A DNA stretch of 9,399 bases from an uncultured Ruminococcus sp. (GTDB taxonomy: Bacteria; Bacillota; Clostridia; Oscillospirales; Ruminococcaceae). The translations under genes were made by a program, and so were the position numbers. Positions 1 through 6,034 of this stretch are shown one piece after another (the stretch's first letter is position 1; each line of letters begins with the position of its first letter). The stretch spans positions 1-9,399 of the forward strand of contig UQYQ01000031.1 in assembly GCA_900545345.1 (NCBI GenBank). The letters are read 5' to 3'. The notes beneath the pieces are model-generated. The model did not search any database. It saw only the letters and a program-made list of their open reading frames with translations, and was not told the origin of the DNA.

Positions 1-1
1 A

Positions 2-460
2 TACGACTCATTTGCGGGAAATAAGAGCTTATCTGTTCCTTATAACGGAACAATGGTATTTGATTTCGGAGATTTAGTCGAATCCATGTCTGATATTCAT
101 GAAAACTACTATTGGAAAATTAGTTTATGCGATACTACAAATGATAAAAACAGATTAACTTATAAGGGCATGAAAATTACAGATAATAAAGGAAATATTA
201 TAAATAGCTTTAGTAATAACTCAAGAATGATTGACGGAAAATCTTTTGCGCCAATGGCAAGAATTAATATAGAAAAAGGTGATTTAAACTTCGACAGAGC
301 ATTTGATTATGATGATGTAGATGTATTAGGAAATTATGTTGTTGGTAGCAAAAAGGATATTTCATACTTACAGATGTATTTAGGTGATATGAATAATGAC
401 GGGTCAATTGCATCTAATGATATTAATCTTATAGTAACTATGTTATACGGAACCGTTTAA
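2..460 (+). CDS. C-terminal fragment of a secreted dockerin-containing protein (5' end outside window)
   Basis: The reading frame is open to the left edge, so this is the last 152 residues of a longer protein; the internal ATG at 53 is probably not the start. Fragment residues about 94-150 form a type I dockerin with two calcium-binding F-hand-like segments. The first is GDLNFDRAFDYDD (D94, N96, D98, D105) and the second is GDMNNDGSIASND (D129, N131, D133, D140), each followed by a hydrophobic helix. The first segment has Arg where Gly is usual at loop position 6; the second is canonical. Dockerins bind cohesins on scaffoldins, so the protein is probably extracellular and docked in a cellulosome- or amylosome-like complex. 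Residues 1-93 are Asn/Asp-rich and I do not recognise them; the catalytic or binding module must lie upstream. The dockerin call is strong and the rest of the function is unknown. Confidence 0.85.
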   Translation, partial: YDSFAGNKSLSVPYNGTMVFDFGDLVESMSDIHENYYWKISLCDTTNDKNRLTYKGMKITDNKGNIINSFSNNSRMIDGKSFAPMARINIEKGDLNFDRAFDYDDVDVLGNYVVGSKKDISYLQMYLGDMNNDGSIASNDINLIVTMLYGTV

Positions 461-505
461 AAAATTACTGCTTATTTTCTGCAAATCATCTTGAATCTTA
501 ATAAA

Positions 506-545
506 AAATTATGCCGTCAGTTTTATGCTGACGGCTATTCTTTTG
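506..545. terminator. Intrinsic terminator after the dockerin gene, possibly bidirectional
   Basis: A perfect 8-bp stem GCCGTCAG (513-520) / CTGACGGC (528-535) encloses a 7-nt loop, 52 bp past the dockerin stop. It is followed by TATTCTTTT on the + strand. On the - strand the stem is followed by ATAATTTTTT, so it could also stop leftward transcription. Confidence 0.8.
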
Positions 546-589
546 TCAAAAAAATCCCGAAAATGCGGTATTTCGCATTTTCGGGATTT
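545..589 (-). terminator. Strong intrinsic terminator of the scaffold/GGGtGRT operon
   Basis: A perfect 16-bp stem (552-567 with 574-589, sequence AAATCCCGAAAATGCG and its complement) has a 6-nt loop. On the - strand it is followed by seven T residues (545-551), which makes it a leftward terminator. It lies 145 bp beyond the GGGtGRT stop codon, so the operon would carry an unusually long 3' untranslated region. Confidence 0.85.
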
Positions 590-610
590 GTTGTTTATTA
601 ATTTTTAATT

Positions 611-628
611 TTGTAATAACTATTACAA
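611..628. repeat. Short AT-rich inverted repeat
   Basis: TTGTAATA (611-618) and TATTACAA (621-628) are perfect inverted repeats separated by only 2 nt. The spacing is too tight for a good RNA hairpin and looks more like a protein-binding dyad, but it lies in a 3' flank rather than near a promoter. The function is unknown. Confidence 0.4.
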
Positions 629-733
629 TCCTCCGGTCAGAAATATAGTCGTCTTTCTTGGCTTCTTACCTGCGAAATACTCCTTACTTCTTCCCCTAAA
701 TAGCTCCCTTAATCTGCCCGCCGGCAGCAGTCG
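623..733 (-). other. GC-richer 3' flank of the GGGtGRT gene, open in frame for 36 codons after the TAG stop
   Basis: Immediately past the TAG stop (734-736), the same frame stays open for 36 sense codons and ends at TAA (623-625). The conceptual peptide begins RLLPAGRLRELF and ends KTTIFLTGGL. A small GC hairpin, CTGCC (714-718) / GGCAG (723-727), lies just after the stop. The stretch is richer in GC than other intergenic DNA here. It may be a 3' UTR, a degenerate coding remnant or a dispersed repeat. There is no good evidence that it is translated. Confidence 0.3.
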
Positions 734-1735
734 CTATTTACGCATAGCTTCTTCAACTGCAACGGCACATGCAACAGTAGCACCGACCATTGGGTTATTA
801 CCCATACCGATTAGTCCCATCATTTCAACGTGAGCAGGAACTGATGATGAACCCGCGAACTGTGCGTCTGAGTGCATTCTTCCCATTGTATCAGTCATAC
901 CGTATGAAGCAGGACCGGCAGCCATATTATCCGGGTGAAGTGTACGTCCTGTACCACCGCCTGAAGCAACTGAGAAGTATTTCTTGCCCTGGTCAATACA
1001 TTCTTTCTTATATGTACCTGCAACAGGGTGCTGGAAACGAGTTGGGTTTGTTGAGTTACCTGTGATAGAAACATCAACGCCCTCTTTATGCATAATAGCA
1101 ACGCCCTCTGTAACATCATTTGCACCGTAGCAGTTTACCTTTGCACGAAGTCCGTCTGAATATGCCTTGCGGAATACTTCTTTAACCTCGCCTGTGTAGT
1201 AGTCCATTTCAGTTTCAACATATGTAAAACCATTGATTCTTGCAATAATCTGTGCTGCATCTTTTCCAAGACCGTTTAGAATAACTCTCAAAGGCTCTTT
1301 TCTTACCTTATTAGCCTTTTCAGCAATACCGATAGCACCTTCAGCAGCAGCGAATGATTCGTGACCTGCTAAAAATGCAAAGCACTTTGTATCCTCTTCT
1401 AAAAGCATTTTTCCAAGATTACCGTGTCCAAGACCAACTTTTCTCTGGTCAGCAACAGAACCCGGAATGCAGAATGCCTGAAGTCCCTCACCGATTGCAG
1501 CAGCAGCGTCAGCAGCTCTTGTACAGCCTTTCTTAATTGCGATAGCACATCCAACTGTATATGCCCATTTAGCATTTTCAAAACAGATTGGCTGAATGCT
1601 TTCTACCTGTTTATAAATATCCAAGCCTTTTTCCTTAGTGATTTCAGCACATTCTTCAATAGACTTGATTCCGTACTGCTCTAAAACAGCAAGGATTTGT
1701 TTTTCTCTTCTATCATATGATTCAAATAAAGCCAT
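734..1735 (-). CDS. GGGtGRT family protein
   Basis: A complete 333-residue protein that I recognise as the family named for its GGGtGRT motif, here G259-G-G-T-G-R-T265 within SVASGGGTGRTLHPDN. The glycine-rich C-terminal third and segments such as AGHESFAAAEGAIG (about 123-136) are typical. It has nine cysteines (29, 51, 63, 71, 89, 118, 202, 246, 323) and no signal peptide or membrane segment, so it is cytoplasmic. The biochemical role is not established. The motif could bind a phosphate or nucleotide, but that is inference. It is the second gene of an operon: 15 bp separate it from the IscU/NifU-like gene upstream, and a GGAGG site (1746-1750) sits 10 nt before its ATG. Genes of this family commonly neighbour such a scaffold gene, which suggests work on or with an iron-sulfur cluster. 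Family assignment is secure; function is open. Confidence 0.9.
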   Translation of the reverse strand: MALFESYDRREKQILAVLEQYGIKSIEECAEITKEKGLDIYKQVESIQPICFENAKWAYTVGCAIAIKKGCTRAADAAAAIGEGLQAFCIPGSVADQRKVGLGHGNLGKMLLEEDTKCFAFLAGHESFAAAEGAIGIAEKANKVRKEPLRVILNGLGKDAAQIIARINGFTYVETEMDYYTGEVKEVFRKAYSDGLRAKVNCYGANDVTEGVAIMHKEGVDVSITGNSTNPTRFQHPVAGTYKKECIDQGKKYFSVASGGGTGRTLHPDNMAAGPASYGMTDTMGRMHSDAQFAGSSSVPAHVEMMGLIGMGNNPMVGATVACAVAVEEAMRK

Positions 1736-1750
1736 TATTAAAAATCCTCC

Positions 1751-2443
1751 CTATTCTTTTCTTGGGTCAACGATTTTAACAGCGTCGTCAACTCTTCCGT
1801 ATTGACCTTGAGCCTTTTCAAAAGCTGTGTTTGCATCGTCACCTGCTTTGATAAAGTCCATCATCTTGCCAAAGTTTACAAACTTGTATCCGATGATTTC
1901 ATCATCTTCATTCAAAGCAATGCCGGTAACATAACCGTCAGTCATCTCTAAGTAACGAGGTCCTTTTTTAAGTGTCCCGTACATTGTACCAACCTGTGAA
2001 CGAAGACCTTTACCCAAATCCTCAAGTCCCGCACCGACAGGAAGTCCGTCCTCTGAGAATGCACTCTGAGTTCTTCCGTAAACGATTTGTAAGAAAAGCT
2101 CTCTCATAGCTGTGTTGATAGCGTCACAAACCAAGTCTGTGTTAAGTGCCTCTAAAATAGTTCTTCCGGGAAGAATTTCCGATGCCATAGCAGCAGAGTG
2201 TGTCATACCCGAACATCCGATAGTCTCAACAAGAGCTTCCTGAATAACGCCCTCTTTAACATTTAGTGATAATTTACAAGTACCCTGCTGCGGAGCACAC
2301 CAGCCCACACCATGTGTAAAGCCGGAAATATCCTTGATTTCCTTAGCTTTAACCCATTTTGCTTCCTCCGGAATAGGAGCAGCACCATGTGCAACGCCCT
2401 GAGCAACCGGACACATTGTTTCAACTTCTTTTGAATAAATCAT
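1751..2443 (-). CDS. Iron-sulfur cluster assembly scaffold-like protein (IscU/NifU N-terminal type)
   Basis: A 230-residue cytoplasmic protein. Residues about 49-115 resemble the IscU/NifU N-terminal scaffold: C49 and C56, then TIGCSGMTHSAAMASEILPG with C77, then ILEAL and C106. These match the usual spacing of cluster-ligand cysteines and the 'GC...AS' signature. The protein is longer than classical IscU (about 130 residues); the extra C-terminal domain (about 130-230) contains GLEDLGKGLRSQVGTMYGT and is specific to the type that pairs with GGGtGRT proteins. I chose the ATG at 2441-2443. An upstream in-frame TTG (2462-2464) overlaps the ribosome binding site GAGAGGAG (2455-2462) and is a poor candidate. 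It is the first gene of the operon, directly downstream of a strong promoter. A role in assembling or storing an Fe-S cluster for a specific partner, perhaps the GGGtGRT protein, is inference; it is unlikely to be the general IscU. Confidence 0.85.
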   Translation of the reverse strand: MIYSKEVETMCPVAQGVAHGAAPIPEEAKWVKAKEIKDISGFTHGVGWCAPQQGTCKLSLNVKEGVIQEALVETIGCSGMTHSAAMASEILPGRTILEALNTDLVCDAINTAMRELFLQIVYGRTQSAFSEDGLPVGAGLEDLGKGLRSQVGTMYGTLKKGPRYLEMTDGYVTGIALNEDDEIIGYKFVNFGKMMDFIKAGDDANTAFEKAQGQYGRVDDAVKIVDPRKE

Positions 2444-2454
2444 AAGTTTGATTA

Positions 2455-2462
2455 CTCCTCTC
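2455..2462 (-). promoter_or_regulatory. Ribosome binding site that sets the scaffold gene start
   Basis: GAGAGGAG on the - strand lies 11 nt before the ATG at 2443. It overlaps the alternative TTG at 2462-2464, which argues against that longer start. Confidence 0.7.
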
Positions 2463-2489
2463 AATTTTTAGTATTATAAATACCAATAT

Positions 2490-2518
2490 ATTATACAACA
2501 TTTTATTTATTTTGACAA
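2490..2518 (-). promoter_or_regulatory. Sigma-A promoter of the scaffold/GGGtGRT operon
   Basis: The -35 is TTGTCA (2513-2518, one mismatch from consensus) and the -10 is a perfect TATAAT (2490-2495), with an ideal 17-nt spacer. The predicted transcription start is near 2483, giving a leader of about 40 nt before the ATG at 2443. Confidence 0.85.
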
Positions 2519-2530
2519 GTGCCGGCACTT
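2517..2530. promoter_or_regulatory. 14-nt palindrome overlapping the -35 box (candidate operator)
   Basis: AAGTGCCGGCACTT is a perfect 14-nt palindrome and stands out as GC-rich inside very AT-rich DNA. It overlaps the last two bases of the -35 element of the operon promoter. That position suits a dimeric repressor, or an activator binding next to the -35. I do not recognise the regulator. Confidence 0.55.
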
Positions 2531-2583
2531 TCTTTTTTCAATATTATAAGTAAATAGTTTGTATATATTTTGTTATAGAGTTC

Positions 2584-2613
2584 ACAAAAAAGCGGAACAT
2601 ACTTGTTCCGCTT
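2584..2613 (-). terminator. Intrinsic terminator of the secreted-protein/permease operon
   Basis: A perfect 10-bp stem, AAGCGGAACA (2590-2599) / TGTTCCGCTT (2604-2613), has a 4-nt loop. On the - strand it is followed by a run of T residues (2585-2591). It lies 63 bp past the stop of the second permease and closes the three-gene operon. Confidence 0.85.
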
Positions 2614-2676
2614 GAATTTATTTCGCACTTATACTTGATTTTATAACTTTGTTTTTTATAACTCTAAGTTGGAGTA

Positions 2677-3924
2677 TTACTCATCACTTTTTATTATCTC
2701 CCTGGGACTTGTTCTTCCTATGATTGTGAACGGCATTATCAGCGATACAATAATGTTAAATAAAATAACAGCCGAACAAGCAAGTATTTGCCACTTGCCA
2801 AAGGTTATTACCGTAGCTTTTAAAAGTCCCAAATGTTCTGCTGAAAACATCCCCGCCGACGCAATTATCACCGCAAGCAATGAGGTAATAAAGGCTGAGC
2901 ATACACTTATCAATGCACACTGCTTCCAACGGGAACCACAGGTATAGTATATTCCATAGTTTCGCAGCTGCTTTTTCGTGTTTATTGCAGATAAACAAAT
3001 CGACGAAATAGCAAGGAAAATCAGAATTGAAACTATCATCGGAATAACGGTGAAAGCTTGATTTTTTGCTTCTTGTAAACTTTTTTTGTTTACAGTTTCA
3101 AGATTATATAACTCTCCGTATTCTGACAGCTTTTTTTCAGCTTCTGAGAGTTCTTCTTTTGTTGTGTCATCATCAAATATTATAAATGATGTTCCAAAAG
3201 TCAATGTTTCGTAATTCTTTTCATCCAATTCATTCTTTGTAATAAAAAGATAAGGAATCTCTTCATCTGATGAATTATAAGGATAATACTGGCTTTCGAT
3301 TGCTTCAAAATCTGTCCTAAGTCTTACATCTGCCGCAACCGCAGAACCCGACTGATAAAACAATTTTTCACCGTCTTCGATTTCACCGACTATTTTTATT
3401 GTTATGGACTTTTCATTTCCGTTCTTATCTGTTGCAGTTGTATTAATAATACTTCCTGTTGTATAACCTAAGCTATTCTTCACTATGGATGCATAAAGCT
3501 CATTGTTTTTATCACTTTGCGGTATATCGCTTAACCATTTTCCGCTTTTCATTAACGGCTTATGTGAATTGATAATAACTTCATCAAGAGTTATTGATGT
3601 TAAGATTTCACCCGGTTCCGATTGGTTCTCTGAATTTTTAACTTCAAAAAATTCCTGACCGGTTGAATATATTTTATCGATTTTATCCGAAAAAGAATAT
3701 AAACGGTCATTGATAACAGTTTCGCCGAAATCGTTTATGCTGATATTAGCCATAAATCCTTTTGAAGTTAGTATATCTTTCATCGGAAGATAATATTTAA
3801 GTGTTGACATCAAAGAAGATATAAGAAAAATAATCAGCATCAATACAAGTGTCAACTGTAATATATTAAATAAATTATAGGTTTTGTTTTTAATTATTTC
3901 TTTTAAGCTTAGTTTAAAAATCAT
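2677..3924 (-). CDS. FtsX/MacB-type ABC transporter permease (second of a pair)
   Basis: A 415-residue membrane protein with one N-terminal transmembrane segment (about 20-42), a large extracytoplasmic domain (about 45-288), then three transmembrane segments (about 293-313, 337-359, 378-399). This 4-TM layout with the big domain between TM1 and TM2 is that of type VII (MacB/FtsX-like) ABC permeases. Supporting signatures are the cytoplasmic loop KKQLRNYGIYYTCGSRWKQC after TM2 and the tail RTSPREIIK, the usual FtsX-domain ending. Such proteins do not normally carry substrate across the lipid bilayer themselves. They couple cytoplasmic ATP hydrolysis to mechanical work outside the membrane, for example expelling peptides or lipoproteins. 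Its start overlaps the previous gene by 4 nt (ATGA), indicating translational coupling and probably a heterodimer with that permease. No ATPase gene lies beside it. Confidence 0.85.
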   Translation of the reverse strand: MIFKLSLKEIIKNKTYNLFNILQLTLVLMLIIFLISSLMSTLKYYLPMKDILTSKGFMANISINDFGETVINDRLYSFSDKIDKIYSTGQEFFEVKNSENQSEPGEILTSITLDEVIINSHKPLMKSGKWLSDIPQSDKNNELYASIVKNSLGYTTGSIINTTATDKNGNEKSITIKIVGEIEDGEKLFYQSGSAVAADVRLRTDFEAIESQYYPYNSSDEEIPYLFITKNELDEKNYETLTFGTSFIIFDDDTTKEELSEAEKKLSEYGELYNLETVNKKSLQEAKNQAFTVIPMIVSILIFLAISSICLSAINTKKQLRNYGIYYTCGSRWKQCALISVCSAFITSLLAVIIASAGMFSAEHLGLLKATVITFGKWQILACSAVILFNIIVSLIMPFTIIGRTSPREIIKSDE

Positions 3925-5192
3925 TTCTTATCACCGCCTCTTAACAGTGAAATCGGTGTCTTTTTAATATGGCTGTAAATAAGAATATTAAGTATTATGT
4001 ATATGACCGATATATACAACAAAAATGTAACAGAATAATTCTTCAGACTGTATACCACATAAGCATACTCATAATGAGATATAACTATATCCTTGATAAA
4101 AATATCGAAAATAAAAGTGCTTAATATAAACAAAACAACTGATATTATCATAATTTCAAGAATATATAATCGTCTGACTTTATTAACGGTTGCACCTGTA
4201 ATTCTTAAAACAGCAAGCTCTTTTCTTCTTGTGATTAAAACATATTTAAACAAAAGTATCAGATTTACAGATACCAATAAAGCCACAACTATTGCAATAA
4301 TCAGATTTGTGTTATAAAATTTTATCTGCTCCGGGTCTGAAACAGCTATTTCAGGCAGGTCAGCTTGCCTGTCAAAGAAATATTTTAAATAAATCTGCTT
4401 GATTTTTGCAACCTCGTTATTTGTCGGCAGTGTGTTCAGCTTAAAACCTAATGTGTCAATAACATAAAAATCATCATCAATAGCCTCAAACGGGATTGCA
4501 ACACAACCGAGATATTGATATTCACCTATAACCTCATATTTTATATTATTTAAGGTTATGTAATATTTTTTGTTTTTCTTATCGTATTTCAGCGTTTTGT
4601 CAAATACTGTGCTTTCTTTTATAGAATCTACATCTGCTATACAAACCTTTTTATTGCCTGCATATTCTTCTTCGGTAAAATACCTTCCGCTTTTCCACCA
4701 ACCTCTTGTTTTTAAATCTTCGTAGTCTGTATTACCATTTATTTTTCCGTTTGTAAAGATGTACCCAAAATTTATATATATTAGCATAGGATCCGCTTTA
4801 TCTTCATCAAATTCTTCATCAGGAAAACTAATAGAGTTCAAATCAAATGTACAGTTTGTACCCAAACCGTCTAATTTACCAGGCATACATTCAATCAGTT
4901 CCCGATAAAATGCTTTTACCGTTCCGGCTCTTAATGGGTTATCCTTTGTATTTTCATAAGACAATTGATAAAATAAATAGTCAGAATCATCCTCGTCTAA
5001 CTTTTCACCGGTCATCTCATCATATAAGCCTTCGGTATGTTTTTGGTCTTGTATTTTACTTTCACTGTAGTTTTGATATACGCCCATTGTAAAAAATATA
5101 ATCAATATTGCTGAAATTTGGCATAGTAAGAACAAACAAAAAATAAGCTTGTTTTTTGATGCGAATTGTTTTAAGTTAGCAAGTAAAATCAT
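3921..5192 (-). CDS. FtsX/MacB-type ABC transporter permease (first of a pair)
   Basis: A 423-residue protein with the same architecture as its partner: TM1 about 15-37, an extracytoplasmic MacB-like domain rich in acidic residues (about 40-293), then TM2 about 297-316, TM3 about 343-365 and TM4 about 388-407. The loop after TM2, RRKELAVLRITGATVNKV (about 322-339), is the classic FtsX/LolE/MacB signature, and the protein ends ISLLRGGDKK, also typical. It starts 14 nt after the secreted-protein gene stops, with only a weak AGGG site (5200-5203), so it probably relies on coupled translation. Its last codons overlap the next permease by 4 nt. The pair should form one heterodimeric transporter. 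The matching ATP-binding subunit must be supplied from elsewhere, or is missing. The substrate may be the upstream secreted protein or an attacking peptide; this is inference. Confidence 0.85.
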   Translation of the reverse strand: MILLANLKQFASKNKLIFCLFLLCQISAILIIFFTMGVYQNYSESKIQDQKHTEGLYDEMTGEKLDEDDSDYLFYQLSYENTKDNPLRAGTVKAFYRELIECMPGKLDGLGTNCTFDLNSISFPDEEFDEDKADPMLIYINFGYIFTNGKINGNTDYEDLKTRGWWKSGRYFTEEEYAGNKKVCIADVDSIKESTVFDKTLKYDKKNKKYYITLNNIKYEVIGEYQYLGCVAIPFEAIDDDFYVIDTLGFKLNTLPTNNEVAKIKQIYLKYFFDRQADLPEIAVSDPEQIKFYNTNLIIAIVVALLVSVNLILLFKYVLITRRKELAVLRITGATVNKVRRLYILEIMIISVVLFILSTFIFDIFIKDIVISHYEYAYVVYSLKNYSVTFLLYISVIYIILNILIYSHIKKTPISLLRGGDKK

Positions 5193-5206
5193 ATTTATAC
5201 CCTGCT

Positions 5207-5647
5207 TTAAAACTCTATTCTATATGAAAATACATGATATGCATTAGAGCTATATGAAGTATCTTCTTTCAATACACCTCTGTGCCAATACTGTCTGCGA
5301 TTCTCAACCTGTGTTATAAAGGCTGTTCTGTATTTTCCTTTGCTTAACACTCCCGGTCCTGACTGAGAGTATTCTACTACACTGTATTTATTGTTACTTC
5401 CTAATTTCATAATCATTATTTGAGGTATTACAAAACGGTCTTTACCTGATATATGACTTATAGTTGTTCCCGATGTCCTCGATGAACCGTATTTATAAAA
5501 GCTGTATCCGCTTTTGCTGGCATGTGCAGTTGACGCATTGCCGTAATTTTTATATGCTCCTGCACCCATAACGCCCATGCTTGATACAGTTACGGCTGCT
5601 AAAGCGACTGCGATAATCTTCGATAGTTTTTTCTTTAAATCTGACAT
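5207..5647 (-). CDS. Small cationic secreted protein, function unknown
   Basis: A 146-residue preprotein. MSDLKKKLSKI followed by a hydrophobic run (about 11-28) is a clear Sec signal peptide, and cleavage is likely after AGA (A31), leaving about 115 residues. The mature part has no cysteine, about 12 tyrosines and a net charge near +10, with an N-terminus YKNYGNASTAHASKSG and C-terminus NAYHVFSYRIEF. The ATG at 5645-5647 was chosen because AAAGGAG (5656-5662) sits 8 nt upstream; the in-frame extension to 5716 has no such site and covers a 5' leader inverted repeat. Being first in an operon with two FtsX-type permeases suggests a peptide that the transporter handles or responds to. The Y-x-N-Y...H-A-S pattern and operon type faintly recall lactococcin-972-like bacteriocins, but that similarity is weak and the length differs. 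I do not recognise the family. Confidence 0.8.
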   Translation of the reverse strand: MSDLKKKLSKIIAVALAAVTVSSMGVMGAGAYKNYGNASTAHASKSGYSFYKYGSSRTSGTTISHISGKDRFVIPQIMIMKLGSNNKYSVVEYSQSGPGVLSKGKYRTAFITQVENRRQYWHRGVLKEDTSYSSNAYHVFSYRIEF

Positions 5648-5655
5648 AATACATT

Positions 5656-5662
5656 CTCCTTT
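5656..5662 (-). promoter_or_regulatory. Ribosome binding site of the secreted-protein gene
   Basis: AAAGGAG on the - strand, 8 nt before the ATG at 5647. It fixes the start and excludes the 23-codon upstream extension. Confidence 0.8.
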
Positions 5663-5698
5663 AATATTATTTTTGTTGTTAAAGATAGTTTTAATAAG

Positions 5699-5721
5699 AC
5701 AGTTTAAATAAAACAAACTGT
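5699..5721. repeat. Inverted repeat in the 5' leader of the secreted-protein operon
   Basis: ACAGTTT (5699-5705) and AAACTGT (5715-5721) are perfect 7-nt inverted repeats around a 9-nt loop, about 52 nt upstream of the start codon. If transcription starts near 5774, this folds as a leader RNA hairpin. It has no T-run and is not a terminator. Confidence 0.45.
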
Positions 5722-5753
5722 ATTACCAAAGTTAGTAGTTGAATACTTATACC

Positions 5754-5769
5754 AAATATTGCAATATTT
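5754..5769. promoter_or_regulatory. 16-nt perfect palindrome, candidate operator
   Basis: AAATATTGCAATATTT reads the same on both strands. It lies just downstream of the predicted transcription start of the secreted-protein operon, where a bound dimeric repressor would block initiation or early elongation. The regulator is not recognisable, and AT-rich DNA makes such palindromes somewhat more likely by chance. Confidence 0.5.
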
Positions 5770-5780
5770 CTTACGAATTA

Positions 5781-5809
5781 ATAATATCACTTATTTTTCC
5801 AAAAGTAAA
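5781..5809 (-). promoter_or_regulatory. Probable promoter of the secreted-protein/permease operon
   Basis: TATTAT (5781-5786) as -10 and TTTACT (5804-5809) as -35 are separated by 17 nt on the - strand. The predicted start near 5774 gives a leader of about 127 nt. The match is moderate, since the region is AT-rich and other -10-like hexamers exist. Confidence 0.5.
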
Positions 5810-5887
5810 GCATGTATGCGAAAATTGTATTATCTTATAGATTGTAACCAAAAAATATTATTTATTTGTATATTTTAACATATGTTG

Positions 5888-5932
5888 TTATGACAATAAT
5901 ACCTTCTCGTTATAATATAAGCGTTTCAAACG
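5888..5932 (+). promoter_or_regulatory. Possible upstream promoter with a dyad (cre/LacI-like) for the esterase gene
   Basis: TTATGA (5888-5893), a 17-nt spacer and a perfect TATAAT (5911-5916) form a plausible + strand promoter. Directly downstream, CGTTT-C-AAACG (5922-5932) is an inverted repeat, and TATAAGCGTT partly resembles a catabolite-responsive element (several mismatches). This could bring sugar-responsive control to the esterase. It is weaker than the promoter at 5978-6006. Confidence 0.4.
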
Positions 5933-5977
5933 ATAAAAAGTCTCACCGTTTTTTTAAAATTTTTATAAAAAACTTTC

Positions 5978-6006
5978 TTGACACATTTTTATAATAATGT
6001 TACGAT
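5978..6006 (+). promoter_or_regulatory. Promoter of the acetyl-esterase gene
   Basis: A perfect TTGACA -35 (5978-5983), a 17-nt spacer and TACGAT as -10 (6001-6006). The start would be near 6013, leaving a short leader that contains the ribosome binding site GGAGG (6023-6027), 7 nt before the ATG. Because the TTG at 5978 is part of the -35, it cannot be the translation start. Confidence 0.7.
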
Positions 6007-6034
6007 AATAAAAACAAAAATCGGAGGAAATATA

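Noticed and set aside
734..736. TAG read as pyrrolysine to fuse 36 more residues to the GGGtGRT protein
   Set aside because: The protein is already complete through its conserved C-terminal region at the TAG, and nothing in the window suggests pyrrolysine use. A 36-codon open stretch can occur by chance.
790..1684. Several open frames of 60-91 codons overlapping the GGGtGRT gene on both strands
   Set aside because: They lie entirely inside a clearly conserved coding gene, lack ribosome binding sites and encode low-complexity, non-family-like peptides.
2444..2464. TTG start giving a 7-residue longer scaffold protein
   Set aside because: The TTG overlaps the GAGAGGAG ribosome binding site used by the downstream ATG and has no such site of its own.
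4093..5092. Plus-strand open frames of 74 and 81 codons inside the first permease gene
   Set aside because: They are antisense to a well-supported membrane protein; their hydrophobic or basic character mirrors the complementary coding sequence.
5648..5716. 23-residue N-terminal extension of the secreted protein
   Set aside because: It lacks a ribosome binding site, covers an inverted repeat and would bury the signal peptide behind a non-typical leader.
5978..6034. TTG start extending the acetyl-esterase by 19 residues
   Set aside because: That TTG is the first codon-sized part of the TTGACA -35 box, and the extension runs through the promoter. The family N-terminus begins at the ATG preceded by GGAGG.
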